Source: NORP259 sp041398705
GTDB taxonomy: Bacteria; Planctomycetota; UBA1135; GCA-002686595
DNA length: 64,000 nt
Assembly (NCBI GenBank): GCA_041398705.1
Contig: JAWKUI010000003.1
Location: 248,001 to 312,000 of the forward strand
Direction: 5' to 3'
In this document: piece by piece, positions 17,148 through 25,419 of the stretch
How positions within the stretch are numbered: position 1 is the first letter of the stretch
How the letters are laid out: each line of letters begins with the position of its first letter
Program-made: the position numbers and the translations under genes
The notes under the pieces: model-generated
Seen by the model: only the letters and a program-made list of their open reading frames with translations
Told to the model about the DNA's origin: nothing
The model's database searches: none

Positions 17148-17488
17148 TTCTTCTTGCGCGGTTGGGTTTGCAGGGTGTCGAGCAGGGCGTCCAGGCTTTG
17201 GAAGTTGCCCTCCCACAGCTCTCGGAAGCGTTCGATCCACTCGGCCGCCTCCCGCAGCCGCTCGGGCCGCAACGTACACGGCCGCCACTGCGCCTCCCGC
17301 CCCCGCTCGATGAGCCCCGCCCGCTCCAGCACCTTCAGGTGCTTTGTGATGCTCGGGGCGCTCATCTCAAAGGGGGCGGCGAGCTCCTTGACCGTCGCCG
17401 TGCCCTCCCGGAGCCGTGCGACCATCGCACGCCGGGTGGGGTCGGCGAGGGCGAAGAGGGTTTTGCTGAGACTGTCGGCGGCGACCAT
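17144..17488 (-). CDS. ArsR-family transcriptional regulator
   Basis: A 114-residue winged-helix protein: LFALADPTRRAMVARLREGTATVKELAAPFEMSAPSITKHLKVLERAGLIERGREAQWRPCTL. This is the classic ArsR order (helix alpha1, recognition helix S-x-x-x-I-T-K-H-L, and wing). The metal-binding ELCVCDL-type box is absent, as in the ArsR subgroup paired with AHSA1/SRPBCC proteins. It heads the five-gene operon, with ATGA coupling to the next gene, and probably represses it. A 10-bp palindrome lies just upstream of its start. Confidence 0.9.
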   Translation of the reverse strand: MVAADSLSKTLFALADPTRRAMVARLREGTATVKELAAPFEMSAPSITKHLKVLERAGLIERGREAQWRPCTLRPERLREAAEWIERFRELWEGNFQSLDALLDTLQTQPRKKK

Positions 17489-17501
17489 TGTTTGCCTGTG
17501 G

Positions 17502-17511
17502 GCTAATTAGC
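17502..17511. promoter_or_regulatory. candidate ArsR operator palindrome
   Basis: GCTAATTAGC is a perfect 10-bp palindrome and a rare AT-rich patch in this GC-rich DNA. It begins 13 bases upstream of the ArsR start codon. Just upstream on the minus strand the TTATTAT sequence resembles a -10 box. Autoregulation through this site is a plausible inference. Confidence 0.5.
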
Positions 17512-17817
17512 TCTGCGGGATAATAAGCGGGGTCTCTGGTCCCGTCAATAGGTGCTCCAAAGGCCCGGATGGGATCCGTTGGGGTGGATTGGGAGGTGGC
17601 CGTTGGGCTGGGGGGGGCCTTCGCGGGGTCCTGCAAGCCCATTGGGGGGCAGGTTGCGGCATGTAGGGAAGGGTGCCTGGGTCGTGACCAGGCCTTGGCT
17701 GGCAGGGACAGTCCAGTGCAGGGAAAATCTCCAGGAAAACTCCGCCGTCTCGAAGTGACGCTAGAGTCATCCTGATCGCTCCGACGTCCGGCGCGCCGAA
17801 CTCCAAGAGTCTCCGCT

Positions 17818-19041
17818 ATGAAGAACCCCTTGCTCTGCCTCACTGGATTGGCGGCCACTGCCGCCCTTTCCTCCTCGGCCTTCGCGCAATCACGCCTGAT
17901 CGGGATCGACACCAGCACGACCGGAAACAACGCGGTGGAGATCGATCCGATGACGGGGGCCACAACCGTTCTGGGTCCGGTTACCGGCCTTACCGGTGCC
18001 ATCGGTGCGCTGACCTACGACCCCACGAGCCACACGATCTACCTCGCTTCGACCAGCCTGGATGAGCTCTATACCTTTGATGCCAACACCCTGGATGCAA
18101 CGCTGGTAGGACCCTTCAACGTGGATCCTTCGGTAGTCATGCACGGGCTCGAGTGGGTGCCGACCACATCTACCCTTTACGGACGGAGCTCGGGGACCGC
18201 CAACGGGGCCCGCTTTTTCTCGATCGATGCTCAGTCGGGCCAAGCCACACCGATCCCCAATGCGGCAATGAACGCGATCAACAATGCGGGAAGCATCGCG
18301 TGGGCCAATGGGACCCTGTACTTGGCCGACACCTTGACCGGCAACCTGTACACGGTCGACCTGCTGACGGGTGCGCCGACCTTGGTGGGCCCGATTGGTG
18401 GGTCCTTCATTGGCGCGGGGCTCGCCTATTCGCCCACCTATGGCATGATCGCGGTCGACAACATCGGGGACAATCTCTACAGCCTCGACCTTGCCACGGG
18501 CGCCAGCACCCTCATCGGTCCCGTGGGGGCGGCGAACGTCATATCGCTGGTGTTCATCGATGACGGCTACGGGACCTTGTTCTGCGACCCTGCTCCGGTG
18601 AATTCCACCGGCGCTTCCGCAGTGCTCCAAGGCACGTTCCAGGCCGGCATCGGTAGCGGACTGCACCTCGAGATGACCGGCGGCCCGACCGGCGAGCTTG
18701 GCTACTTCCTGGTCGGCACTGGTGCCGATCCCACGCCCTCAATCCCCCTGGGCAATGGCCTTCTGTGCCTGGCCACTGCGAGTCCCAACGTCCTCGGCCG
18801 CTACAACGTGGTCGGAGGCGCACTCAACTCGATCGGCCTGTTCGACGCGGGTGGCACGCTCCAGAATCTCGTGGGAACCTCCACCGTAGGCAGCGGATTC
18901 GATGTGCCGACTCTGCTGCCCCTGCCCGGGTCCCCCTCGATCCTGGCTGGCAGCACGTACCACTTCCAAGGTTGGTTCCGCGACACCCCCGCAGGTGTCG
19001 GCCAGTCGAACGCGAGCAACGGACTCACAGTCTCCTTCTAA
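17818..19041 (+). CDS. secreted beta-propeller protein with planctomycete-type C-terminal domain
   Basis: A 407-residue protein with a signal peptide cleaved near AFAQ (residue 24). The propeller part has repeats of the DUF4394/LVIVD kind (IDPMTGATTVLGPV, YTFDANTLDATLVGPF, YTVDLLTGAPTLVGPIGG, YSLDLATGASTLIGPVG). It is followed by FCDPAPVNSTGASAVL and a 130-residue domain homologous to the C-terminus of the protein at 8.5-9.9 kb (ELGYFLVG, NVLGRYNVVGGALNSIG, LVGTSTVGSGFDVP, YHFQGWFRDTPAG). Probably exported; function unknown. The start has no visible Shine-Dalgarno site. Confidence 0.82.
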   Translation: MKNPLLCLTGLAATAALSSSAFAQSRLIGIDTSTTGNNAVEIDPMTGATTVLGPVTGLTGAIGALTYDPTSHTIYLASTSLDELYTFDANTLDATLVGPFNVDPSVVMHGLEWVPTTSTLYGRSSGTANGARFFSIDAQSGQATPIPNAAMNAINNAGSIAWANGTLYLADTLTGNLYTVDLLTGAPTLVGPIGGSFIGAGLAYSPTYGMIAVDNIGDNLYSLDLATGASTLIGPVGAANVISLVFIDDGYGTLFCDPAPVNSTGASAVLQGTFQAGIGSGLHLEMTGGPTGELGYFLVGTGADPTPSIPLGNGLLCLATASPNVLGRYNVVGGALNSIGLFDAGGTLQNLVGTSTVGSGFDVPTLLPLPGSPSILAGSTYHFQGWFRDTPAGVGQSNASNGLTVSF

Positions 19042-19180
19042 GGGCTACTTCGCGCAATAGGTCCGGCGGATCAGGTGGCCTGCAGGGTGCCCTGGGCCCC
19101 GGACCTTTTCATGTCCTGCATCGGGTGCTGGGGCCCTGCGCGGGTAGGCGATGCCGCCCGGGTCGGATTGCGAGGGCTCG

Positions 19181-19362
19181 TCAGTTCTCGAGCGGAAGCG
19201 CTTCTTGGAGCGCCCTCTCGAGTTCGCCGATGCGCGCCCACCCAGCCGATCGACTTCTTTCTGTTCGTCTAGTGCGTCTTGCTTATCACTGGCGGAGCGG
19301 AGATACGCATAGATTGATGCGAGGGCAAGGCAAACAATCAAGCCCGATTGCGCCCATGTCAA
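19181..19362 (-). pseudogene. possible frameshifted small membrane protein with coiled coil
   Basis: The frame starting MTWAQSGLIVCLALASIYAYL gives one transmembrane helix and then a charged helix (SDKQDALDEQKEVDRLGGR). The opening frame then turns low-complexity. Shifting frame near 19225 continues the same heptad-like helix as RIGELERALQEALPLEN before a stop. The product would be about 60 residues. This may be a single-indel pseudogene, a sequencing error or chance. The local base composition is less GC-rich than its neighbours. Confidence 0.3.
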
Positions 19363-19431
19363 TGTGCGATTGCCGTTACGACCGCAATGAACATCAGGAA
19401 GAAAGATCGTGCCGAGGGCGGCGGCTTAAGA

Positions 19432-19551
19432 GTGAAATGTGCTGTTATCGGAAGCAGGTTCAAGTTGTCACGTTATTCAGCGCGTCGGGCGGGCGGAGCG
19501 ACGCTGTGAGCTGAACGTGACAATAAAAACCGGCTGTGTCACACATTTCAC
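19432..19551. repeat. palindromic repeat element, copy 1 (degenerate)
   Basis: The ends GTGAAATGTG and CACATTTCAC are exact inverse complements, and the internal TTGTCACGTT (19465-19474) pairs with AACGTGACAA (19514-19523). The left half shares a 17-base identical run (AAGTTGTCACGTTATTC) and about 40 aligned bases with the element at 22501-22629, in the same orientation. No coding capacity. It resembles a non-autonomous MITE or REP-type element. It sits immediately downstream of the ABC-importer operon. Confidence 0.75.
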
Positions 19552-19571
19552 CTGAGGGATCACCCCGCCGC

Positions 19572-20342
19572 TCAAACGCGCCGTTCGACCCCGAGCACCG
19601 AGTAGATCTCGTCCTTCAATTGGCGGAAGGACGGGTCATCCGAATCCCGCGGCCGGGGGAGGTCGACCTCGAGCACGCTCTGCACCAAAGCCGGTCGGCG
19701 GGTCATCACCGCGACCCGATCGGCGAGCTCGAGGGCTTCGGGCACGTCGTGCGTCACGAGGATGCAGGTCTTGCCGGTCTCGCGCCAGATGCGCACGATC
19801 TCGCGTCGCATCTCGATGCGGGTGAACGCATCCAGCGCGCCGAAGGGTTCATCCAGGAACAGGACGTCCGGTTCGACGGCGAGGGCGCGCGCGAACTCGA
19901 CACGCTGTTTCATGCCGCCGGACAGTTCGTTGGGGTAGGCGCGTTCGAAACCTTCGAGCCCCACGAGTCGGATGTACCGCATCACCCGCTCGTGTTTCTC
20001 CTCGAAGGGCATGCTCCCGAGGCCGAAGCCGACGTTGTCCCACACGCTGTACCAGGGGAAGATCCCGGTCTCTTGGAAGACGAAGACGTGTTTGGGATCC
20101 GGAGCCGTGACCGTGGTGCCATCGATCGCGATCGAGCCCTTCGAAGGGTGCTCGAACCCCGCCATGCAGTTGAGCAGGGTGGACTTGCCACAACCCGAAG
20201 GGCCGACAATGGCGAGGAATTCGCCCTCGCGCACGGTCAGGTTGACGCCGTCCAGGACGTGCACCGTGCCTTTCTCGGTGGTGAAGGTCTTTTCGACGCC
20301 CTGGACGCGGATCTTGTCCATCGTAGTTTGGGTGGATTTCAT
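19572..20342 (-). CDS. ABC importer ATP-binding protein (nitrate/sulfonate/taurine type)
   Basis: A 256-residue ATPase with Walker A GPSGCGKST, Q-loop VFQETGIFPWYSVWDNVGFGL, signature LSGGMKQRVEFARAL, Walker B VLFLDEPFGALD and switch HD (VTHDVPEALELADR). The FPW after the Q-loop and the overall sequence are typical of the SsuB/NrtD/TauB group. It energises uptake with the permease and the binding protein encoded upstream. The start MKSTQTTMDK overlaps the permease stop (ATGA); the second Met (MDK) is an alternative start. Confidence 0.9.
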   Translation of the reverse strand: MKSTQTTMDKIRVQGVEKTFTTEKGTVHVLDGVNLTVREGEFLAIVGPSGCGKSTLLNCMAGFEHPSKGSIAIDGTTVTAPDPKHVFVFQETGIFPWYSVWDNVGFGLGSMPFEEKHERVMRYIRLVGLEGFERAYPNELSGGMKQRVEFARALAVEPDVLFLDEPFGALDAFTRIEMRREIVRIWRETGKTCILVTHDVPEALELADRVAVMTRRPALVQSVLEVDLPRPRDSDDPSFRQLKDEIYSVLGVERRV

Positions 20343-21151
20343 CGGCGGGTGATCCCCCGGCGGGTCAGCGCCGCCGATTCGAGGTGGGACATCGCCATGT
20401 CGAGCGCGAGCCCGACCAGTCCAATGACAACCATGGCGGCGGCGACGTAGTCCATGCGTAGGTTGTTGCGCGAGTCGTTGACTTGGAATCCAAGCCCGCT
20501 CGTCACACCGAGCATCTCTGCGGCGACGATCACGACCCACGCAATGCCGAGGGCGAGGCGTAGCCCGGTCAGGATCTGCGGTAGGGCCGCGGGCAGGATC
20601 ACGCGCCGGAAGAGCGCCAGGCCCGTTACCCCGAAGTTCGCGGCCGAGCGCAGGTACTTCTGTTCGATCGAGCGCACGGCCGATGTGGTCGCAGTGACGA
20701 TCGGGAAGAAGCTGGCCAAGAAAATCAGGAACACCGCGGAGGAATCCGAGGCATCGAACAGGGTGCGCCCGCGCAGCTGGAAGTTCGCTCCGCCGAAGAT
20801 CACCACCGCAAAGGGAATCCAGGCGATGGGGGAGATCGGCCGCAACATCTGGATGGTCGGATTCGCGAAGAGTCCCGCGTTCCGGCGCCATCCCATCCAG
20901 ACTCCGAGCGGAATGCCGACGCCCGCAGCCAGGCAGAAGCCCCAGGCGACCCGGAAGACCGAAGCCACGATGTTCTTCCAGAGAACGCCCGCCGTCGCGA
21001 GTTCGGCCAGGCCGCGGAACGTCAGTGCGGGCCCGGGGACTTCGGTGATGTCGTTGCCCCAGGTCGCGAGTTGCCAGGCACCGAGGAACACGGCGAGGCC
21101 AGCCGTGCCGAGGGCGAGGCGGCGTGCAAGATCGTTGGAGCGGCCGCTCAT
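20339..21151 (-). CDS. ABC importer permease (SsuC/NrtB type)
   Basis: A 270-residue inner-membrane protein with about six helices and the BPD_transp_1 EAA-like loop (AANFGVTGLALFRRVILPAALPQILTGLRLALGIAWVVIVAAEM), which contacts the ATPase. The sequence order (PISPIAWIPFAVVIFGG, then FLIFLASFFPIV) is typical of permeases for nitrate, sulfonates, taurine or bicarbonate. It is coupled at both ends by ATGA overlaps: with the binding protein upstream and the ATPase downstream. Confidence 0.9.
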   Translation of the reverse strand: MSGRSNDLARRLALGTAGLAVFLGAWQLATWGNDITEVPGPALTFRGLAELATAGVLWKNIVASVFRVAWGFCLAAGVGIPLGVWMGWRRNAGLFANPTIQMLRPISPIAWIPFAVVIFGGANFQLRGRTLFDASDSSAVFLIFLASFFPIVTATTSAVRSIEQKYLRSAANFGVTGLALFRRVILPAALPQILTGLRLALGIAWVVIVAAEMLGVTSGLGFQVNDSRNNLRMDYVAAAMVVIGLVGLALDMAMSHLESAALTRRGITRR

Positions 21152-22359
21152 TGCCCTGCCTCCGGGTTCTGCGTTGCGCCGACCTGCGGCGTCTCGCGCA
21201 GGGGCAGCGAACGGGCCCGCCCACGCTCGAAGCGGTCATCGCAGTAATCGGTGAACCCGAAGGGGTCCGCCGCGGTGATGGGCCGCTTCGCGAAGAAGCC
21301 GAGTCGCTCGGCATACCGCTGGATCTCCTCGAAATCCGCACGGTTGAGCGCGAGGTCGGTGTATTTGACCCGGTCCGGTGGCTTGGAAAGCACGTACTTC
21401 AAGAGTTCGGGGGGTTGGCCGTAGTAGAGGCCTCCGATCTGGGCGGCCTGCATGCGCGGCGAGAGCCCGAATTCGCGCGGGATGGTCAGGGTGCGCGGCG
21501 CACCGGCTTCTCCCGGTTCCTTTCCGCCCTCCGGCTCCGGGCCGCCCACCGGTGTTTCGCCCTCGACAAAGATGCCCGCGACGAGCTGATCTTGCGGCCC
21601 GTCATCGATCCATTCGCCCGAGGCCGTGATGCCGGAAACCAGCTCTTGCACGAGTTCCGGTTGGGTATCGATCAGCTCCTGCGTCACCACGAGCACGCAC
21701 GAGATGAAGTTCGGCCACACGTCCTTGGTGTAGTAGAGAATGCGGCCAAAATCGCCGATCTCTGCGCGCGCGGCGTGCGGCTCCCCGACGATGTAGGCCT
21801 CGAACTGCCCCGCCTTCAGCCCTGCGGGCATCTCCGGCGGAGGGAAGTCGATGAGGGTCACATCGCCATCCGCGAAGCCCGCTTGCTCCTTCAAGCGTTC
21901 GATGAGGATGCGCTGGTTCGAGAAGCGGTGCGGAATCGCAATGCGTTTCCCCCGCAGATCCGCAAAGGTCCGATACGGCGAGTCCTTGGCGACCACCATG
22001 CACGTGCCATCCCGGTGCCCGAGGTGCACGATCTTGACGGGTTTGGTGCCCTCGCGAGCGAGCACCATGGCGAGCGGCGCCAGAATGAACGCCGCGTGCA
22101 GGTTGCCCGCCTGGATGTCTTCGGTCATCGCGGGCCAGTTCGTGTACCGCTTCGACTCGAACACCGTGCCCGCCTCCGAATGTTCCGTCACCCAACTGGT
22201 GACCGGGCAGGTCAAGTGTCACGTCACCGGGAGGTGGGCTACGGTCAGTCGCGGGCGCGTACGTTCCGCGAACCATCCGTGATTCAGGCCGCCGTGGAGG
22301 AACGTGATCGCCGCCAGGAAAAGCGCAAAGGCCAGGAAGACGCGGGTGGAGAGGCGCAT
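21148..22359 (-). CDS. ABC importer substrate-binding protein with in-frame TGA (candidate selenoprotein)
   Basis: From ATG at 22359 the product begins with a signal anchor (MRLSTRVFLAFALFLAAITF) and then RPRLTVAHLPVT. It meets TGA as codon 47 (22221-22219) and continues in the same frame as HLTCPVTSWVTEH through a full NMT1/NrtA-CmpA-like domain: AFILAPLAMVLAREG, GHRDGTCMVV, FADLRGKRIAIP, EAYIVGEPHAARAEIGDFG, SCVLVVTQELID. I expect relatives to read T-C-H-L-T-C-P at this spot, making TGA equivalent to Cys. A hairpin after the TGA fits bacterial SECIS spacing. Restart at TTG 22215 would lose the signal and first strand. Alternatives: pseudogene or base error. ATGA-coupled to the permease gene. 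Total 403 residues if the TGA is read through. Confidence 0.7.
22187..22221 (-). promoter_or_regulatory. candidate bacterial SECIS hairpin after in-frame TGA
   Basis: Reading the minus strand: TGA, 15 bases, GTCACC, loop AGTTG, GGTGAC. The 6-bp perfect stem puts the apical loop 21 bases after the TGA, with G as the second loop base. This meets the general bSECIS description (loop 16-37 nt after UGA, a G in the first two loop positions, short stem). Its bases are also coding. Folding and SelB binding are unproven. Confidence 0.5.
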
Positions 22360-22500
22360 AGAGGGGGCGCAAGGGGCCGGGGTGCGGAGCATCGGCAGGG
22401 TACATTGCGCTATTCGGAAAGTCTATGGTAATCCACCCCCCTGGCGCCTGTGCCCCGGGCCGGGGTTCGGCTCTCAAAGGGAGAGCGGCGCGGGCCCGCG

Positions 22501-22629
22501 TGCTGAAATGTGTGACATACGGAAGCGGGTTTAAGTTGTCACGTTATTCGCCGGTTGGAGCTGGCGGAACGCCAGCTCCAACCGGCGAACACGGCATAAA
22601 CCCGCTTCCGTATGTACTACATTTCAGCA
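22501..22629. repeat. palindromic repeat element, copy 2 (nested inverted repeats)
   Basis: A 129-base element with three nested perfect inverted repeats. The ends TGCTGAAATGT / ACATTTCAGCA lie at 22501-22511 and 22619-22629. Next come ATACGGAAGCGGGTTTA / TAAACCCGCTTCCGTAT at 22517-22533 and 22597-22613. The central 18-bp stem, CGCCGGTTGGAGCTGGCG with its complement, closes on a GAA loop (22549-22566 and 22570-22587). It would fold into a long cruciform or RNA hairpin. Its left arm matches copy 1 at 19432-19551. No coding capacity; probably a MITE/REP-like mobile repeat. Confidence 0.85.
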
Positions 22630-22634
22630 AAGAA

Positions 22635-22660
22635 GGGCCGCTGCCCGGAAGCAGCGGCCC
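22635..22660 (-). terminator. groEL terminator hairpin
   Basis: GGGCCGCTGC and GCAGCGGCCC form a perfect 10-bp stem around a 6-base loop, 30 bases after the groEL stop. On the minus strand it is followed by TTCTTTG, a short U-rich tail. This is a credible Rho-independent terminator and it abuts the palindromic repeat element. Confidence 0.75.
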
Positions 22661-22689
22661 CTTGAATCAGGCGCGGATGGCCTTGCGGC

Positions 22690-24312
<1,623 letters not shown>

Positions 24313-24358
24313 TTGGGTGGCTCCTGGAATTGGGGTGGGAGGGAAGGGAGCGGAACGA

Positions 24359-24673
24359 TCAGCCGATGACGCCGAGGATGTCGTCCTCGCGCATGATGAG
24401 GAACTCCTCGCCGTCGTACTTCACTTCGGTACCGGCGTAGGAGGTGAACAGCACGCGGTCGCCCACGGCCACGGAGAAGCTGCTCTTCTCGCCGCTATCG
24501 AGGGTCTTGCCGGCGCCGACGGCGATGATCATGCCTTCCTTCGGCTTCTCCTTGGCGGACTCGGGCAGCAGGATGCCGCCGGAGGTCTTCTCTTCGGCTT
24601 CGACGCGCTGCACGAGGACACGGTCACCGAGGGGACGGATGGCGATCTTCTTGGACTTGGTTTTGGTGGCCAT
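24359..24673 (-). CDS. groES: co-chaperonin GroES (10 kDa)
   Basis: A 104-residue protein with IAIRPLGDRVLVQRVEAEEKTSGGILLPESAKEKPKEGMIIAVGAG, the mobile loop (EEKTSGGILLP), and VAVGDRVLFTSYAGTEVKYDGEEFLIMREDDILGVIG at the C-terminus. It caps the GroEL ring. A short Lys-rich N-terminal extension (MATKTKSKK) is slightly longer than in E. coli. No CIRCE-type inverted repeat was found upstream. The gene follows a receiver-domain gene by 75 bases on the same strand. Confidence 0.96.
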   Translation of the reverse strand: MATKTKSKKIAIRPLGDRVLVQRVEAEEKTSGGILLPESAKEKPKEGMIIAVGAGKTLDSGEKSSFSVAVGDRVLFTSYAGTEVKYDGEEFLIMREDDILGVIG

Positions 24674-24718
24674 GATTGGGGAACCGGGTAGGTTGCTGTG
24701 GGATGGTTTTTGGGGGAG

Positions 24719-24739
24719 GCCGCCGAGACATCCGGCGGC
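24719..24739 (-). repeat. hairpin between receiver gene and groES
   Basis: GCCGCCG and CGGCGGC form a perfect 7-bp stem around a 7-base loop, in the 75-base gap between the response regulator stop and the groES start. It has no U-rich tail in the direction of transcription. It may limit read-through or mark a processing site. Confidence 0.35.
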
Positions 24740-24748
24740 GGATACGGG

Positions 24749-25141
24749 TCACGGGGCCAGCGGGCCCCAGTGTGCTTCGAGCACCGCCAGCACCTGCTGA
24801 CGCAGGACTTTGGGCGGCACCGGTTTGTGCAGGAAGGCGCTGGCGCCGCGATCCAGGGCATAGCGTTCGACCGCTTCGCCCGCGCCGCCGGACCACAGGA
24901 TGGTCGGCACGCGCAGATCGTTGTCCAGCATGTGTTGGAAGAGCTCGAGGCCGCCGAGGTGGGGCATCTGCAGGTCGAGCAGGGCCAGGTGCACCGGGGT
25001 GCGCCCGTCGATCAGCTCCATGGCGCGGCGGCCGTCTTCGGCCTCCAGCACCTCCAAGCCCGACCCCATCAGCAGATCACTGGCGCCCGAACGGATGTCC
25101 GGGTCGTCGTCGGCAATCAGAATGCGGAGGTTGGGGTACAT
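24749..25141 (-). CDS. single-domain response regulator (receiver only)
   Basis: A 130-residue CheY-like receiver: acidic triad DDD at 11-13, phospho-acceptor Asp56 in LALLDLQMP, Ser/Thr position in ILWSGG and conserved Lys in FLHKPV (about 105). There is no output domain, so it must act by protein contact or in a phosphorelay. No histidine kinase gene lies nearby. It is immediately upstream of groES-groEL in the same orientation, so it may be co-transcribed with the chaperonin genes. Confidence 0.88.
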   Translation of the reverse strand: MYPNLRILIADDDPDIRSGASDLLMGSGLEVLEAEDGRRAMELIDGRTPVHLALLDLQMPHLGGLELFQHMLDNDLRVPTILWSGGAGEAVERYALDRGASAFLHKPVPPKVLRQQVLAVLEAHWGPLAP

Positions 25142-25419
25142 GGCATGGACCTGGGTGCCCTCTGCATTGCAAACCCCGTGCCGGAACGGGGGGGTGGCCG
25201 GGCGGGCGGCCTGGGGGGCGTAAATGGCCCCGCCGTGCAGGGTTGCGGCGGGTGACAGGGGGCGCCCCGCAGGCGGATGCCGGGGGCTTCTGCCAGTGTG
25301 GCAGCGTGCTCTGGGGGGTGCCGGTCCGGCTGTCAGGTTGGCAGGTAGCCGGAGCGTGAACGGGAATGGGCGCCGGTTGGGCGGCAGGGGGGCGGGCCGG
25401 GCGCGGGTAGGCTGGCGGC

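Noticed and set aside
19042..19180. Downstream half of the 19045-19362 minus-strand frame
   Set aside because: Arg/Pro/Gly-rich low-complexity sequence; the credible coding part ends earlier in another frame.
22360..22477. Start of the binding-protein frame upstream of 22359
   Set aside because: The alternative frame covering 21602-22477 contradicts the binding-protein frame and gives non-family sequence.
25142..25419. Search for a CIRCE or other heat-shock operator before the groES operon
   Set aside because: No TTAGCACTC-N9-GAGTGCTAA-like repeat was found. The region is GC-rich without a clear regulatory motif.
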